Shown here piece after piece: positions 1 through 9,064 of a stretch of 64,000 bases of DNA; positions within the stretch are counted from its first letter, which is position 1, and every line of letters begins with the position of its first letter. The DNA lies in the NCBI GenBank assembly GCA_963757115.1, contig CAVWQV010000006.1, positions 496,001-560,000 on the forward strand. The letters are read 5' to 3'. Source of the DNA: CAVWQV01 sp963757115. GTDB lineage: Bacteria; Pseudomonadota; Alphaproteobacteria; Acetobacterales; Acetobacteraceae. Under the pieces are notes generated by a model. That model did not search any database. It saw only the letters and a program-made list of their open reading frames with translations, and was not told the origin of the DNA. Made by a program: the position numbers and the translations under genes.

Positions 1-316
1 TCGGCATTGTCGCCTCGATCGAACTAGGGCGGGACGTTATACGAACCGCGTGGCCACCGCTTCGGCGACGTTCGGCGGGCCGCCGTGCTCTTCGGTTGAG
101 AGCCCTTGCTTTCGAGTTCGCGCCGCGGTTTCCGTTTGAAGGCGCAACCAAATAAAAACGCGTGCCACCCGGTCGAATAGGGCGTAGTGCTGTTGGCGGC
201 TGAACGTTCGGCCGGGTCTAGTCCCGATCGCTGCCCTTGTGGGCTTGCCCTCTGGTCCTCCCGTCGGAAGTTCGATGTCCCGCATTTCCGCGGGGCGAGG
301 CCGTTTGGAGCACGAC
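1..316. other. Non-coding left edge and cspA leader
   Basis: No open reading frame here resembles a protein. The stretch precedes cspA and probably holds its promoter and a long 5' leader. Long leaders are typical of cold-shock genes, but I cannot point to a defined cold-box or promoter. Confidence 0.4.
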
Positions 317-523
317 ATGTCGACAGGTACTGTTAAATGGTTCAACGCCCAAAAGGGCTATGGCTTTATCGAGCCGACCGATGGCACGAAGGATGTGTTC
401 GTCCACATCTCCGCCGTCGAGCGGGCGGGACTCTCCACACTGAACGAGGGCCAGAAGGTCAGCTACGAGTTGGAGCGCGGTCAGCAGGGGAAGACGTCGG
501 CCGCGAACCTGCAAGTGCAATGA
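317..523 (+). CDS. cspA: Cold-shock protein, CspA family
   Basis: A 68-residue single cold-shock domain that binds single-stranded nucleic acid and acts as an RNA chaperone in the cytoplasm. Both RNA-binding motifs are visible: RNP1 KGYGFI (residues 13-18) and RNP2 VFVHIS (27-32). The N-terminus MSTGTVKWFN is canonical for the family, so I chose the ATG at 317; an in-frame ATG at 239 would add 26 unlikely residues. Length equals the family norm. A small gene follows in the same direction 43 bases downstream. Confidence 0.95.
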   Translation: MSTGTVKWFNAQKGYGFIEPTDGTKDVFVHISAVERAGLSTLNEGQKVSYELERGQQGKTSAANLQVQ

Positions 524-566
524 TCACGGGGGCGGCGTGAGTTCGCGCCGCCCTTCAGGAGGGTCT

Positions 567-788
567 ATGTCTACCGCAACACACAAGTTCGCTGCCGGTG
601 ATCGCGTCGCATTCATGCCAACCAAGTTGGACGCGAACGTGCGGCCCGGCATCTACACGATCGTGCGCAGGCTTCCGGTGACCACGGAAGGTTGCCAATA
701 CCGGGTGAAGAACGCCCAAGATAGTCACGAGCGGGTTCTGAGCGAAAACCAGCTGCAAGGCATGGCGAGCTCGCCCACCGCGTTCTAG
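567..788 (+). CDS. Small conserved hypothetical protein (73 aa)
   Basis: The protein begins MSTATHKFAAGDRVAF and contains the stretches GIYTIVRRLP and QYRVKNAQDSHERV. Small proteins of this pattern (FxxGDRV...GIYTVVR...YRVK) are, as far as I recall, common in alphaproteobacteria and of unknown function. The ATG at 567 is supported by a strong ribosome-binding site AGGAGGG at 557-563. No signal peptide or membrane segment is seen. It lies just downstream of cspA and may be co-transcribed with it. Function unknown. Confidence 0.75.
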   Translation: MSTATHKFAAGDRVAFMPTKLDANVRPGIYTIVRRLPVTTEGCQYRVKNAQDSHERVLSENQLQGMASSPTAF

Positions 789-945
789 GCTTCCTGCTTC
801 CGCGATCCGACCCTGGCCCGCCGGCCCTCTTGCGCGTCTCGAGGGCCGTCGGCATGGTGCCGCCGGCCGGGTGCAATGTCGCTGGCTCCTCCCGTCGCTC
901 CGGGTAATGGTGCAGCCAGCCGTCCCGGGTGGGGGGAGCTAGTGC

Positions 946-2085
946 ATGCGCCTTGCGGTGCTGAAGGAACGGCGTGAGGGGGAGAACCGGGTCGCGGCGA
1001 CGCCGGACACGGTGAAAAAACTCATCGCACTCGGCCTTACCGTCGCCGTTGAAGCGGGGGCGGGTGCGAATGCGGCGATTCCGGATGCCGAGTTCGCCGC
1101 GGCCGGCGCCGAGATCGCGCCGGATGCGGCGGCCGCGCTGGCCGGCGCGGAGGTGGTCTTTACCGTGCAGGCTCCAGAACCCGAGCAGCGGGCGGCGATC
1201 CCGCGCGGGGCGATGCTGCTTTGCGTGGTCAATGCATTTGCCGACGCCGATGTCGTCCCGGCGCTCGCCGCGGCGGGTGTCGACACGGTGGCGATGGAGT
1301 TGCTGCCTCGCATCACCCGCGCGCAGTCGATGGACGTGCTCTCGAGCCAAGCTAATCTCGCCGGCTATCGGGCGGTGATCGAGGCGGCGACAGCGTTCCA
1401 GCGTGGCTTTCCCATGATGATGACCGCGGCGGGTACGGTGCCGCCGGCACGGGTTTTTATCATCGGGGCCGGTGTGGCCGGACTGCAGGCCATCGCCACC
1501 GCCCGGCGGCTCGGCGCCATCGTGTCCGCGACCGACGTTCGGCCTGCCGCGAAGGAGGAGATCCGCTCGCTCGGCGCAACCTTCGTGGGCGTTGAGGACG
1601 AGGAGACCGCGGGTCAAACCGGCGCCTACGCCCGCGAGATGAGCGAAGCGTTTCGGCAGAAGCAGGCCGAGCTGATGGCCACTACGGTCGCCAAGAACGA
1701 TATCGTGATCGGCACCGCGCTGGTCCAGGGCCGCCGGGCGCCCGTCATCATCACTCGCAAAATGGTGGAGACCATGCGCCCCGGCAGCGTGGTCGTGGAC
1801 CTCGCGGCCGACAACGGCGGCAACTGCGAGGCGACGATGCCGGGCGAGCAGACGGTGACCCCGAACGGCGTCACCATCCTCGGTTGGAAGAATTGGCCGG
1901 CGCGCATTCCGGTCGCCTCCAGCGCCCTTTATGCGCGCAACCTCCTCACATTCCTGACGACGTTCTGGGACAAGGAAGCGCGTGCGCCGAAGCTCCCGGC
2001 CGACGACGACATCATCAAGGGTGTGATGCTGACGCGCAGCGGTGCCGTGGTGCATCCCAACTTCCTGCCCTCACAGGCCGCCTGA
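946..2085 (+). CDS. pntAA: NAD(P) transhydrogenase subunit alpha part 1 (PntAA)
   Basis: NAD(H)-binding domain I of the proton-translocating transhydrogenase, which drives NADP+ reduction by NADH with the proton gradient. 379 residues, as usual for the split alpha subunit. Visible features: N-terminal MRLAVLKERREGENRVAATP, the RAQSMD...SQANLAGY region (about 125-141) and the Rossmann motif GAGVAGL (174-180) followed by an acidic strand end (ATDVRP). It is first in a three-gene operon with pntAB and pntB. A purine-rich ribosome-binding site (GGGGGGAG) lies at 931-938. Confidence 0.96.
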   Translation: MRLAVLKERREGENRVAATPDTVKKLIALGLTVAVEAGAGANAAIPDAEFAAAGAEIAPDAAAALAGAEVVFTVQAPEPEQRAAIPRGAMLLCVVNAFADADVVPALAAAGVDTVAMELLPRITRAQSMDVLSSQANLAGYRAVIEAATAFQRGFPMMMTAAGTVPPARVFIIGAGVAGLQAIATARRLGAIVSATDVRPAAKEEIRSLGATFVGVEDEETAGQTGAYAREMSEAFRQKQAELMATTVAKNDIVIGTALVQGRRAPVIITRKMVETMRPGSVVVDLAADNGGNCEATMPGEQTVTPNGVTILGWKNWPARIPVASSALYARNLLTFLTTFWDKEARAPKLPADDDIIKGVMLTRSGAVVHPNFLPSQAA

Positions 2086-2111
2086 GCCTCGACTGGTTTT
2101 CGGAGAACGAC

Positions 2112-2525
2112 ATGGACCCGACCCAACTCGCCGACGAGGCCAACCGCCTTGCCCAGCGAGCGAACGAGCTCGCCGTCCACGCGCGATTGATCGCGGATGG
2201 CGCAGGCATTCCGCTGCCGCCGTATGGACCGGCCGAAGCGGTGGAGCCGATCGTGTTTCTCCTCGCGATTTTCTTGATGGCCTGTTTCGTGGGCTACTAC
2301 GTGGTGTGGAACGTCACGCCGGCGTTGCACAGCCCACTCATGGCAGTCACTAACGCGATCAGCTCCGTCATCATCGTCGGCGCGATGCTGGCGACCGGCC
2401 TCGCGCTGAGCGGCTGGGCCATGGGGTTCGGCTTCGTGGCCGTGACTTTGGCCAGCGTCAATATCTTCGGCGGTTTCGTCGTGACGCAACGGATGCTCTC
2501 GATGTTCAAAGCTCGGGCAAGATAG
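2112..2525 (+). CDS. pntAB: NAD(P) transhydrogenase subunit alpha part 2 (PntAB)
   Basis: A 137-residue inner-membrane subunit carrying the alpha-derived membrane helices of the proton channel. After a polar N-terminus (MDPTQLADEANRL) three or four hydrophobic helices follow, including PIVFLLAIFLMACFVGYYVVW and the AVTNAISSVIIVGAML helix typical of the family. It starts 26 bases after pntAA and ends 10 bases before pntB, so the three are surely one operon. The in-frame upstream extension back to 1884 overlaps pntAA and is not used. Confidence 0.95.
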   Translation: MDPTQLADEANRLAQRANELAVHARLIADGAGIPLPPYGPAEAVEPIVFLLAIFLMACFVGYYVVWNVTPALHSPLMAVTNAISSVIIVGAMLATGLALSGWAMGFGFVAVTLASVNIFGGFVVTQRMLSMFKARAR

Positions 2526-2535
2526 GTCGCTCCGC

Positions 2536-3945
2536 ATGTCCGCCAGCCTGACCGCCCTCGCTTATCTCGTCGCCGCCGTCCTGTTCGTGCTCGCGCTGCG
2601 CGGGCTGTCGAGCCCCGTTACCTCGCGCCGGGGCAACCAGTTCGGGATGGCGGGCATGGCGATCGCCGTGCTTGCGACCCTGCTGCATCGCGGGATGTCC
2701 GGCAGCGGTTACACTCTGATCCTGCTTGGCATCGTCATTGGCGGTGCGATCGGCATCTATGTCGCGCGGCAGATCCAGATGACGGCGCTGCCTCAACTGG
2801 TGGCGGCATTCCATTCGCTGGTCGGCCTGTCCGCCGTGTTCGTCGCCGCCGCGGCGCTGAACGCCCCGGAAGCGTTCGGCATCGGCACGCCCCACCACCT
2901 GCACGTCCAGAGCCTGATTGAGATGTCGCTCGGCCTCGCGATCGGCGCCATCACGTTCTCGGGCTCGCTGATCGCGTTCGCCAAGTTGCAGGCGCTCATG
3001 AAGGGGGCGCCGATCACCTTCCCGAACCAGCACTGGATTAACCTCGGGCTCGGCATCTTGCTTGTCGTGCTCATCGTGTCGTTCGTCGCCAGCGGCGGCA
3101 ATCAGCTCGTGTTTTGGTTGATCGCGCTGCTTTCGATCGGCCTGGGCTTCCTGCTGATAATCCCGATCGGCGGCGCTGACATGCCGGTCGTGGTTTCCAT
3201 GCTGAACAGCTATTCGGGATGGGCGGCGGTCGGCATCGGCTTCACCATCCAGAACCTCGCCCTCATCATCACCGGATCCCTGGTCGGCGCGTCCGGCGCG
3301 ATCCTGTCCTACGTGATGTGCAAGGGCATGAACCGCTCCATCATCAACGTGCTGCTGGGCGGGTTCGGCACCGACGCTGGCGCGGCCGCAGGGCCGGGCG
3401 GCGTCGCGGCCGACCGCACCGTAAAGAGCGGCAACGCGGACGACGCGGCCTTCATCCTGAAGAACGCCTCCAAGGTCATCATCGTGCCGGGTTACGGCAT
3501 GGCGGTGGCGCAGGCGCAGCACGCGCTCCGGGAGATGGCCGACTTGCTCAAGAAGGAAGGGGTCGTGGTCAAGTACGCGATCCACCCCGTCGCGGGTCGG
3601 ATGCCGGGCCACATGAACGTGCTGCTCGCCGAAGCAAGCGTGCCGTACGACGACGTGTTCGAACTCGAGGACATCAACAACGAGTTCAGCACTGCGGATG
3701 TAGCCTATGTCATTGGCGCCAACGACGTGACCAACCCGGCCGCCAAGACGGACCGCGCTTCGCCGATCTATGGGATGCCGATCCTTGACGTGGAGAAGGC
3801 CGGAACGGTGCTGTTCATCAAGCGCTCCATGGCGTCGGGCTACGCCGGCGTCGATAACGAGCTGTTCTTCCGGCCCAACACCATGATGCTGTTCGGCGAC
3901 GCGAAGAAGATGACCGAAGAGATCGTGAAGGGTTTCGGCCACTGA
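2536..3945 (+). CDS. pntB: NAD(P) transhydrogenase subunit beta (PntB)
   Basis: 469 residues: about eight or nine membrane helices, then the NADP(H)-binding domain III. The domain III Rossmann motif is GYGMAVAQAQ near residue 320, followed by the family signatures HPVAGRMPGHMNVLLAEA and YVIGANDVTNPAAK. Full length and intact. As the last gene of the operon it completes a membrane transhydrogenase able to supply NADPH, which is relevant because this window also has NADP-type and F420-type glucose-6-phosphate dehydrogenases. Confidence 0.97.
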   Translation: MSASLTALAYLVAAVLFVLALRGLSSPVTSRRGNQFGMAGMAIAVLATLLHRGMSGSGYTLILLGIVIGGAIGIYVARQIQMTALPQLVAAFHSLVGLSAVFVAAAALNAPEAFGIGTPHHLHVQSLIEMSLGLAIGAITFSGSLIAFAKLQALMKGAPITFPNQHWINLGLGILLVVLIVSFVASGGNQLVFWLIALLSIGLGFLLIIPIGGADMPVVVSMLNSYSGWAAVGIGFTIQNLALIITGSLVGASGAILSYVMCKGMNRSIINVLLGGFGTDAGAAAGPGGVAADRTVKSGNADDAAFILKNASKVIIVPGYGMAVAQAQHALREMADLLKKEGVVVKYAIHPVAGRMPGHMNVLLAEASVPYDDVFELEDINNEFSTADVAYVIGANDVTNPAAKTDRASPIYGMPILDVEKAGTVLFIKRSMASGYAGVDNELFFRPNTMMLFGDAKKMTEEIVKGFGH

Positions 3946-3957
3946 GCCGGCGGGCCG

Positions 3958-4972
3958 TTACTGCTCCAGGAACGCGCGCACCTTCTCGCGGATGAACGTC
4001 GCGTCCGGCTGATTTTGTACCGGGTTGCCCGCCCGATGCCCCCAGATGCTTGGGATCGGCGAAAGCGTGCCGCGCCGCAGATGCGCGAGTTCGCGCCGGT
4101 TATCTTCCACGCGGAAATACATATCGGTCTCTCCCGGCATCAGCAGCACGCGCGCCTCGATCGCGCGGAGTGCGGCCGCGAGGTCGCCCCGGTAGGTTTC
4201 ATTCGCGCTGATGTCGCCCGCATCCCAGGTGCGAAGTTGGGCCAGCAGATCGGCTGCGCGGCGACGGCGGTAGCGCTCCTCCCAGTCGCGACGGAGAAAC
4301 GTCTCGAGGTCCGGCGCGCCGAGTGCTGTCAGATGTAGATCGTCGCGGTAGAAATCCGCGCTCAGGGCCATGGTCGCGTAAATGCGGGCAAAGGCGCGCA
4401 ACGCGCCGGTGGGTTCGGCCGAAAAGCCACCCTGCCCGTCGTACTCGGGTGCTGCTTCAAGTGTGGCCATCAGCGCGGCGAGGAACACGCGGTTATGCGT
4501 GGCGGTGCGCGCAGTGCCGCAGTTCACCACGATGCGTCCGACGGCGCCGGGGCGGAGTGCCGCCCAGTGATAGGCCTGCTGCGCGCCCATCGACCAGCCG
4601 TACACGGCGTGCAATCGCTCGACTTCCCAGACTTCGTGCAGCAGCCGGGCTTGCGCGCGAATGTTGTCGGCCGCGGTCACCAGTGGCGGGTAGCCCGGCG
4701 TGTTGGACGGGCTCGACGACAGGCCATTGCCGAACATATCCGGGATTACGACGAACCAGCGCTGTCGGATCGAGCACGCCGTCAGGGCCGATCAGCCACT
4801 CGAGGTCAGGGTGCTGCGCGGAGTAGCTGGTCGGATAGAGCACCACGTTGTCGCGCGCCGGGGCGAGCGTGCCGTGCGCGCGCCAGGACAAGCGCGCGTC
4901 GGCTATGGCGCCGCCGCGCTCGACCGCCCAGTCGCCGAGTTCGAGCACGCCGCTACTGGTCGGCCAGGTCAT
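3958..4972 (-). CDS. Alpha/beta-hydrolase of the homoserine acetyltransferase-like family (frameshifted)
   Basis: The product is read in two frames. The N-terminus, MTWPTSSGVLELGDWAVERG to IGPDGVLDPT, lies in one frame from the ATG at 4972; the rest (WFVVIPDMFGNGLSSSP to the end) is in another. Removing one base near 4760 joins them as ...LDP-QRWFVV. The nucleophile elbow is GWSMGAQQ, and an acid (GETDMY) and a late histidine (IWGHRAG) complete a plausible triad. Length about 337 residues. The reaction is not predictable: family members include homoserine O-acetyltransferases and simple hydrolases. It is divergent from the RraA-like gene, 82 bases away. Confidence 0.75.
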
Positions 4973-5054
4973 CGGTGCATTCTCCTCCAACGCCGCCAGC
5001 ATTGCGCGGCACAACCGGCCGCGCGAGAGTGCCGTAAATTTCCCGGAGGAAGCC

Positions 5055-5750
5055 ATGCCCGAGCGGCCGTTCACGTTGTCCGATCTTCAAGCGCTGCGCG
5101 AGTGGGATACGCCGACGATCTGCAACGGGCTGGAGCTGGTCGTCCCGGAGCGGCGCGCGATCGGGTTCACCGTCGAGCCGATGGTGGCGGTTGACCCGAA
5201 GGCACCGCCCATCATCGGCCTTGCCCGCGTGGGCACGATCCGGGCCAAGGAACCGCCGCGCGGGGCAGTCACTAAGCGGGAGGACTGGTACGATTACGTC
5301 GGCGAGGCCGACCTGCCCACGGTGGTGGTGCTCCAAGACCTCGACGACCGGCCCGGCTACGGCGCGTTTTGGGGCGAGGTGAACTCCACGATCCACAAGG
5401 CGCTCGGCGCGCTCGGCTGCGTCACCAACGGCTCGTTCCGCGATCTCAGCGCTTGGGCCCAGGGCTTTCAGATGATCGGTGGCCGCGTCGGGCCGAGCCA
5501 CGCCCATGTTCACATGGTCGATTTCGGCAAGCCGGTGAACGTGTTCGGGATGCAGGTCGGGCACGACGACGTGGTCCATGCCGACTACCACGGTGCGGTG
5601 GTGATCCCGGCCGAGGCCGTGCGTAAGCTGCCCGCCGCGATCGACCTCATCACGCGGCGCGAGCGGGTGATTTTAGATGTATGCGCCGCCCCCGGCTTCA
5701 CCCCGCTCAAGCTGCGCGAAGCGCTCAAGCGGTCGGGCGAGATCCACTGA
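5055..5750 (+). CDS. RraA/dimethylmenaquinone methyltransferase-like family protein
   Basis: 231 residues matching the RraA fold (4-hydroxy-4-methyl-2-oxoglutarate/oxaloacetate aldolase relatives). Visible family features: the N-terminal DTPTICNGLE, a central VTNGSFRDLSAW (the G-x-x-RD loop that carries the substrate-binding arginine and the metal-binding aspartate) and HADYHGAVVIP. Members of this branch are often annotated as aldolases or dimethylmenaquinone methyltransferases; the latter name is historical. The ATG at 5055 has a GGAGGAAG ribosome-binding site. Substrate not predictable. Confidence 0.85.
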   Translation: MPERPFTLSDLQALREWDTPTICNGLELVVPERRAIGFTVEPMVAVDPKAPPIIGLARVGTIRAKEPPRGAVTKREDWYDYVGEADLPTVVVLQDLDDRPGYGAFWGEVNSTIHKALGALGCVTNGSFRDLSAWAQGFQMIGGRVGPSHAHVHMVDFGKPVNVFGMQVGHDDVVHADYHGAVVIPAEAVRKLPAAIDLITRRERVILDVCAAPGFTPLKLREALKRSGEIH

Positions 5751-5756
5751 TTAGGC

Positions 5757-6218
5757 TTAGCCCGCCCGGCACCCCGCACAGACCCCTTCCGCCTCAACCG
5801 TCGCGCGCCCGACGCTGAACCCGGCTCGCGCGGCGGCTTCGGCGAGAGCATGGACGACGCCGCCGTCCTCGATCTCGGTGACCTTGCTGCATTGGCGGCA
5901 GATCAGGAACTGCGCCGCGTGCTCCTCGCGTTCGCGCGCGATGCAGCCCACGAATGCGGATAAGCGCTCGACCCGGTGGATGAAGCCGTGCTCCAGCAGG
6001 AAGTCGAGCGCCCGGTAGACGGTGGGAGGGGCCGCCCCGCGCCGCGTCACCTTGAGGCGATCGAGGAGATCGTAGGCGCCGGTCGGGCCGTCGGTGTCCA
6101 GGATCAGCCCGAGTACCTCGCGCCGGAGGTGCGTCATCCGAGCACCCCGCTCAGCGCAAAGCTGCGCTGCCCGGTCCAGCAATCGCTCGGTGTCGGCCGA
6201 GAACCGGCCCGCTTCCAT
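5757..6218 (-). CDS. zur: Fur-family repressor, probably Zur
   Basis: 153 residues. An N-terminal winged helix (MTHLRREVLGLIL to PPTVYRALDFLLEHGFIHRV) precedes the Fur dimerisation domain. Two C-x-x-C pairs (CRQC near 107-110 and CAGC near the C-terminus) form the structural zinc site. The short N-terminus, the RAAQLCAERG start and SAFVGCI resemble Zur, the zinc-uptake repressor, more than Fur. It is divergent from hisI, 46 bases away. I see no clear zur box in this gap, and no zinc-uptake genes lie in the window, so the metal assignment is an inference. Confidence 0.85.
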   Translation of the reverse strand: MEAGRFSADTERLLDRAAQLCAERGARMTHLRREVLGLILDTDGPTGAYDLLDRLKVTRRGAAPPTVYRALDFLLEHGFIHRVERLSAFVGCIAREREEHAAQFLICRQCSKVTEIEDGGVVHALAEAAARAGFSVGRATVEAEGVCAGCRAG

Positions 6219-6264
6219 CTCGAACGCCTTTCAGACCGCTCCTGATCCTCCCAACATAAGCTGT

Positions 6265-6728
6265 ATGAACGAACATGCCACAGCCGCCCCAGTCGCCGAG
6301 ATCGTGGCGAGCCTCGCCTTCGACGCAAACGGCCTCTTGCCGGCGGTGGCGCAGCAGCACGACACGGGCGAGGTGCTGATGCTGGCCTGGATGAATCGGA
6401 GGCAGTGGCTGAGACGCTGTCGACCGGCCGCGTCTGCTACTGGAGCCGCAGCCGGGGCGCGCTGTGGCGCAAGGGCGAGACCTCGGGTCAGGTGCAACGG
6501 CTCGTGGAGCTCCGGGTGGATTGCGACGCGGACTCCCTGCTGCTGCTGGTCGAGCAAACCGGCGTTGCGTGCCACACCGGCCGCCGGACCTGTTTTTACC
6601 GTGCCGTGCGTGACGGCGCGTTGCGAGAGATCATGGTACCCGAGATAGCGCCCGAGACGTTGTACGGATCGTCAGCACAAGCGTCCGACCGTTCCACCAC
6701 CGGCGAAGTCTCGCCACCGGCGAGGTGA
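6265..6728 (+). CDS. hisI: Phosphoribosyl-AMP cyclohydrolase HisI (frameshifted)
   Basis: Third step of histidine synthesis: hydrolysis of the adenine ring of phosphoribosyl-AMP. The N-terminus from ATG 6265 reads LLPAVAQQHDTGEVLMLAWMN. The rest is in another frame from about 6400: ETLSTGRVCYWSRSRG, LWRKGETSG, DCDAD and CHTGRRTCFY, all canonical HisI metal and substrate motifs. Adding one G in the GG near 6398 restores AWMNREAVAETL. The stop at 6726-6728 overlaps the next gene's GTG by four bases (GTGA). Likely a sequencing error rather than true loss. Confidence 0.88.
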
Positions 6729-7906
6729 CGGCGGATGGCTCAAAAATATCCGAGCGCCGCGTGTCCCTGATCTACCTTGTCGCGGGCGAGAGCAGCGGCG
6801 ACGTCCTCGGCGGCCGGCTCATGACGGCACTCGCGGCCGCCCGGCCCGGCGTCCGTTTCGCCGGGGTCGGCGGGACGGAGATGGCGGCGCGGGGCCTGTC
6901 CAGTCTGTTCCCGATGCGCGATCTCGCGCTCATGGGGTTGCTCGAAGTCGTGCCCCGCATACGGCAGCTGCAGCGGCGCTTGAGCGAAACCGAGGCGGAC
7001 ATCCGCCGCCTCCGTCCGCAGGTGGTGGTGACGATCGACAGTCCCGGCTTCACCCTCCGCCTGCTGCGCCGGATCGGGCCGCTCGGCATCCCGCGCGCGC
7101 ACTACGTCGCCCCCCAGGTATGGGCCTGGCGGGAGCGGCGGGTCCGGCACTTTCCCGGCCTCTGGGACACGCTGCTTTGCCTGCTGCCGTTCGAGCCCGA
7201 GTTCTTTGCCCGGCACGGGCTTGCGGCGACCTTCGTCGGCCATCCCGTGCTCGAAAGCGGCGCCGACGGGGGGGACGGGCCGCGCTTTCGAGCACGCCAC
7301 GGGAATACGGCCGAGGGGCCCGTGCTGACTGTGATGCCGGGAAGCCGCCGCTCGGAGGTCGGGTCGGATACTGCCGGTGTTCGGCGACGCCGTCGCCCGT
7401 CTTGCCGTCGAGTGCCGGGCTTGCGGCCGGTCGTGCCGGTCGCACTCCCTGTTGCCGCGGCGGTGATCGCGGGAACCCGAGCCTGGGCCGTGCCGCCTGT
7501 CGTGGTCACGGAGACCGCCGACAAGCTTGACGCCTTTGCGGCAAGTGGGGCGGCGCTTACCAAATCGGGAACCTCCACGCTCGAGCTCGCCATGGCGGGC
7601 GTGCCGATGGTGGTCGCGCACCGTGCGCAACCCATGACGGCCGCAATCGTCCGGCGGCTGGTGACCGTGCGCTATGCCTCCTTGCTCAACCTCCTGGGCG
7701 GGGAGGAGGTGGTGCCCGAACTGCTGCAGGAGGAGTGTGCCCCCGCCTCCCTTGCCGATGTGCTGCACGGCCTGCTTGAAGATCCTTCCCGCGCCGAGGC
7801 GCAGCGCGCGCGCTTTGGCTCCGTGCTCGCCAAGCTCCGCCCGCCGGAGGGCGCGCCGTCAGCCGCCGCCGCCGCCGCCGTGCTGCGATTGCTCGATCAA
7901 GCCTGA
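6725..7906 (+). CDS. lpxB: Lipid-A-disaccharide synthase LpxB (two compensating frameshifts)
   Basis: A glycosyltransferase that joins UDP-diacylglucosamine and lipid X in outer-membrane lipid A synthesis. Visible motifs: YLVAGESSGDVLGG (N-terminus), APQVWAWRERR, ATFVGHPVLES, VMPGSRRSEV, ALTKSGTSTLELA and the C-terminal YASLLNLLGGEEVVPELLQEEC. Between about 7365 and 7415 the frame is wrong and reads arginine-rich nonsense; one base less near 7363 and one more C near 7414 restores RILPVFGDAVARLAVECPGLRPVV. Start: GTG 6725 by GTGA overlap with hisI, or the in-frame GTG 6761. The 3' end overlaps the convergent Gfo/Idh gene by 48 bases. Confidence 0.92.
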   Translation: MTADGSKISERRVSLIYLVAGESSGDVLGGRLMTALAAARPGVRFAGVGGTEMAARGLSSLFPMRDLALMGLLEVVPRIRQLQRRLSETEADIRRLRPQVVVTIDSPGFTLRLLRRIGPLGIPRAHYVAPQVWAWRERRVRHFPGLWDTLLCLLPFEPEFFARHGLAATFVGHPVLESGADGGDGPRFRARHGNTAEGPVLTVMPGSRRSEVGSDTAGVRRRRRPSCRRVPGLRPVVPVALPVAAAVIAGTRAWAVPPVVVTETADKLDAFAASGAALTKSGTSTLELAMAGVPMVVAHRAQPMTAAIVRRLVTVRYASLLNLLGGEEVVPELLQEECAPASLADVLHGLLEDPSRAEAQRARFGSVLAKLRPPEGAPSAAAAAAVLRLLDQA

Positions 7907-8848
7907 AGCGATTGCGTGGGCGCGGCTGCGTGCCATGGATTCCGTGACGGCGAGGGCGGCGGCGAGCGCGCGACGCCCGGCCGTGGCGTCCACCAGCACC
8001 GGTGCGCCGTCCAAAACGGAGGCGGCGAACGCCGCCTGCTCGGCCGCCAGCGCGTCATGGTCCTCCCAAGAGAAATCCTCCGAGCCGAAATCGGCGACGC
8101 CCGGGATCGGCTTGCCCTGGCCGCGTGCGATCCACGTCAGCCGTCGCGCCGCGAAGTCGACAGCCGAGTAGCCAGACGCGGAGAAGATGCGCATCCGCCG
8201 TTCGGTCCGGAACGAGATGCGGCTCGCGGTGACCGTCGCGACGCAGCCGTTGTGGAAGCGGACGCGGGCGTTGGCGATGTCCTCGTGCGCGCTGGCGACG
8301 GCCGCGCCGACCGCATCGACGCTGTCGAGCGGGCTGTCCACCAGGGACAGGATCAGATCGAGATCATGGATCATCAGGTCGAGGATGACGGACACGTCGG
8401 TGCCGCGCTGCTTGAACGGCGCGATCCGGGTTGCCTCGACATAGAGCGGCCGGCCCATCCGGCCGGCCAGCGCGCCGTGCGCGGCCGAGAATCGTTCCAG
8501 ATGCCCGACCTGGAGCACGAGCTTGCGTTCAGCCGCGAGCGCGGCCAAGCTCGTCCGCCTCGGCGAGCGAGGCCGCGAGCGGCTTTTCCACCAGCACGTG
8601 CTTGTCGCGCGAAGTGCGGCGGCGGCGAGCGCGTGGTGCGCCGCGGCGGGAGCGGCGACGATAGCCGCATCGCCGCCGGCGAACAAATGCTCGAAGCCGA
8701 GCGACGGCGCGCCCGCCTCCCAGCCGACCGCCTTGGCGCGCTCCTCGTCAGGGTCGTGCATCCCGGCCAACGAGCCCGCGCGGCGCGCCGCGACCTTGAG
8801 CGCATGATAGCGGCCGAAATGCCCGGCGCCGGCGACGCCGACGCGCAT
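7859..8848 (-). CDS. Gfo/Idh/MocA-family oxidoreductase (two compensating frameshifts)
   Basis: An NAD(P)-dependent sugar-type dehydrogenase. The N-terminal Rossmann motif is GVAGAGHFGRYH (from the ATG at 8848), and the family's EKP motif is hidden by an indel: about 8550-8613 is out of frame. Adding one G near 8613 and removing one T near 8550 gives KHVLVEKPLAASLAEADELAAL. Downstream QVGHLERF and DLMIHDLDLILSLV are typical. Genes of this family occur beside lpx genes in some alphaproteobacteria, so a role in envelope sugar synthesis is possible but unproven. Confidence 0.85.
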   Translation of the reverse strand: MRVGVAGAGHFGRYHALKVAARRAGSLAGMHDPDEERAKAVGWEAGAPSLGFEHLFAGGDAAIVAAPAAAHHALAAAALRATSTCWWKSRSRPRSPRRTSLAALAAERKLVLQVGHLERFSAAHGALAGRMGRPLYVEATRIAPFKQRGTDVSVILDLMIHDLDLILSLVDSPLDSVDAVGAAVASAHEDIANARVRFHNGCVATVTASRISFRTERRMRIFSASGYSAVDFAARRLTWIARGQGKPIPGVADFGSEDFSWEDHDALAAEQAAFAASVLDGAPVLVDATAGRRALAAALAVTESMARSRAHAIASGLIEQSQHGGGGGG

Positions 8849-9064
8849 CCGGCTGGTCCGGCATGGCTGATGCTCCCTGGCCCGCATGTAGATGACGGCG
8901 GGCTACGGCCGCACCGCGTCGGCTGAGCGGCGCTCGTTGCTGAGCGCCAGGGTTGCATCCCGCCGGAGCCGCATCGCTATTGGCTCCCGCGCCCACTCCG
9001 GCCCCGAGTAAGGCGGCGGCGCCAGCGGAGCGGCGTCTGTTGCGAGCCGGGAGGTGCGTCCGCA

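Noticed and set aside
613..2055. 480-codon minus-strand open frame opposite pntAA
   Set aside because: It is rich in Arg/His/Asp with no recognisable motif and lies fully antisense to a clear pntAA; a high-GC shadow frame.
2506..3942. 478-codon minus-strand frame opposite pntB
   Set aside because: Antisense shadow of pntB with biased His/Arg/Asp composition and no family resemblance.
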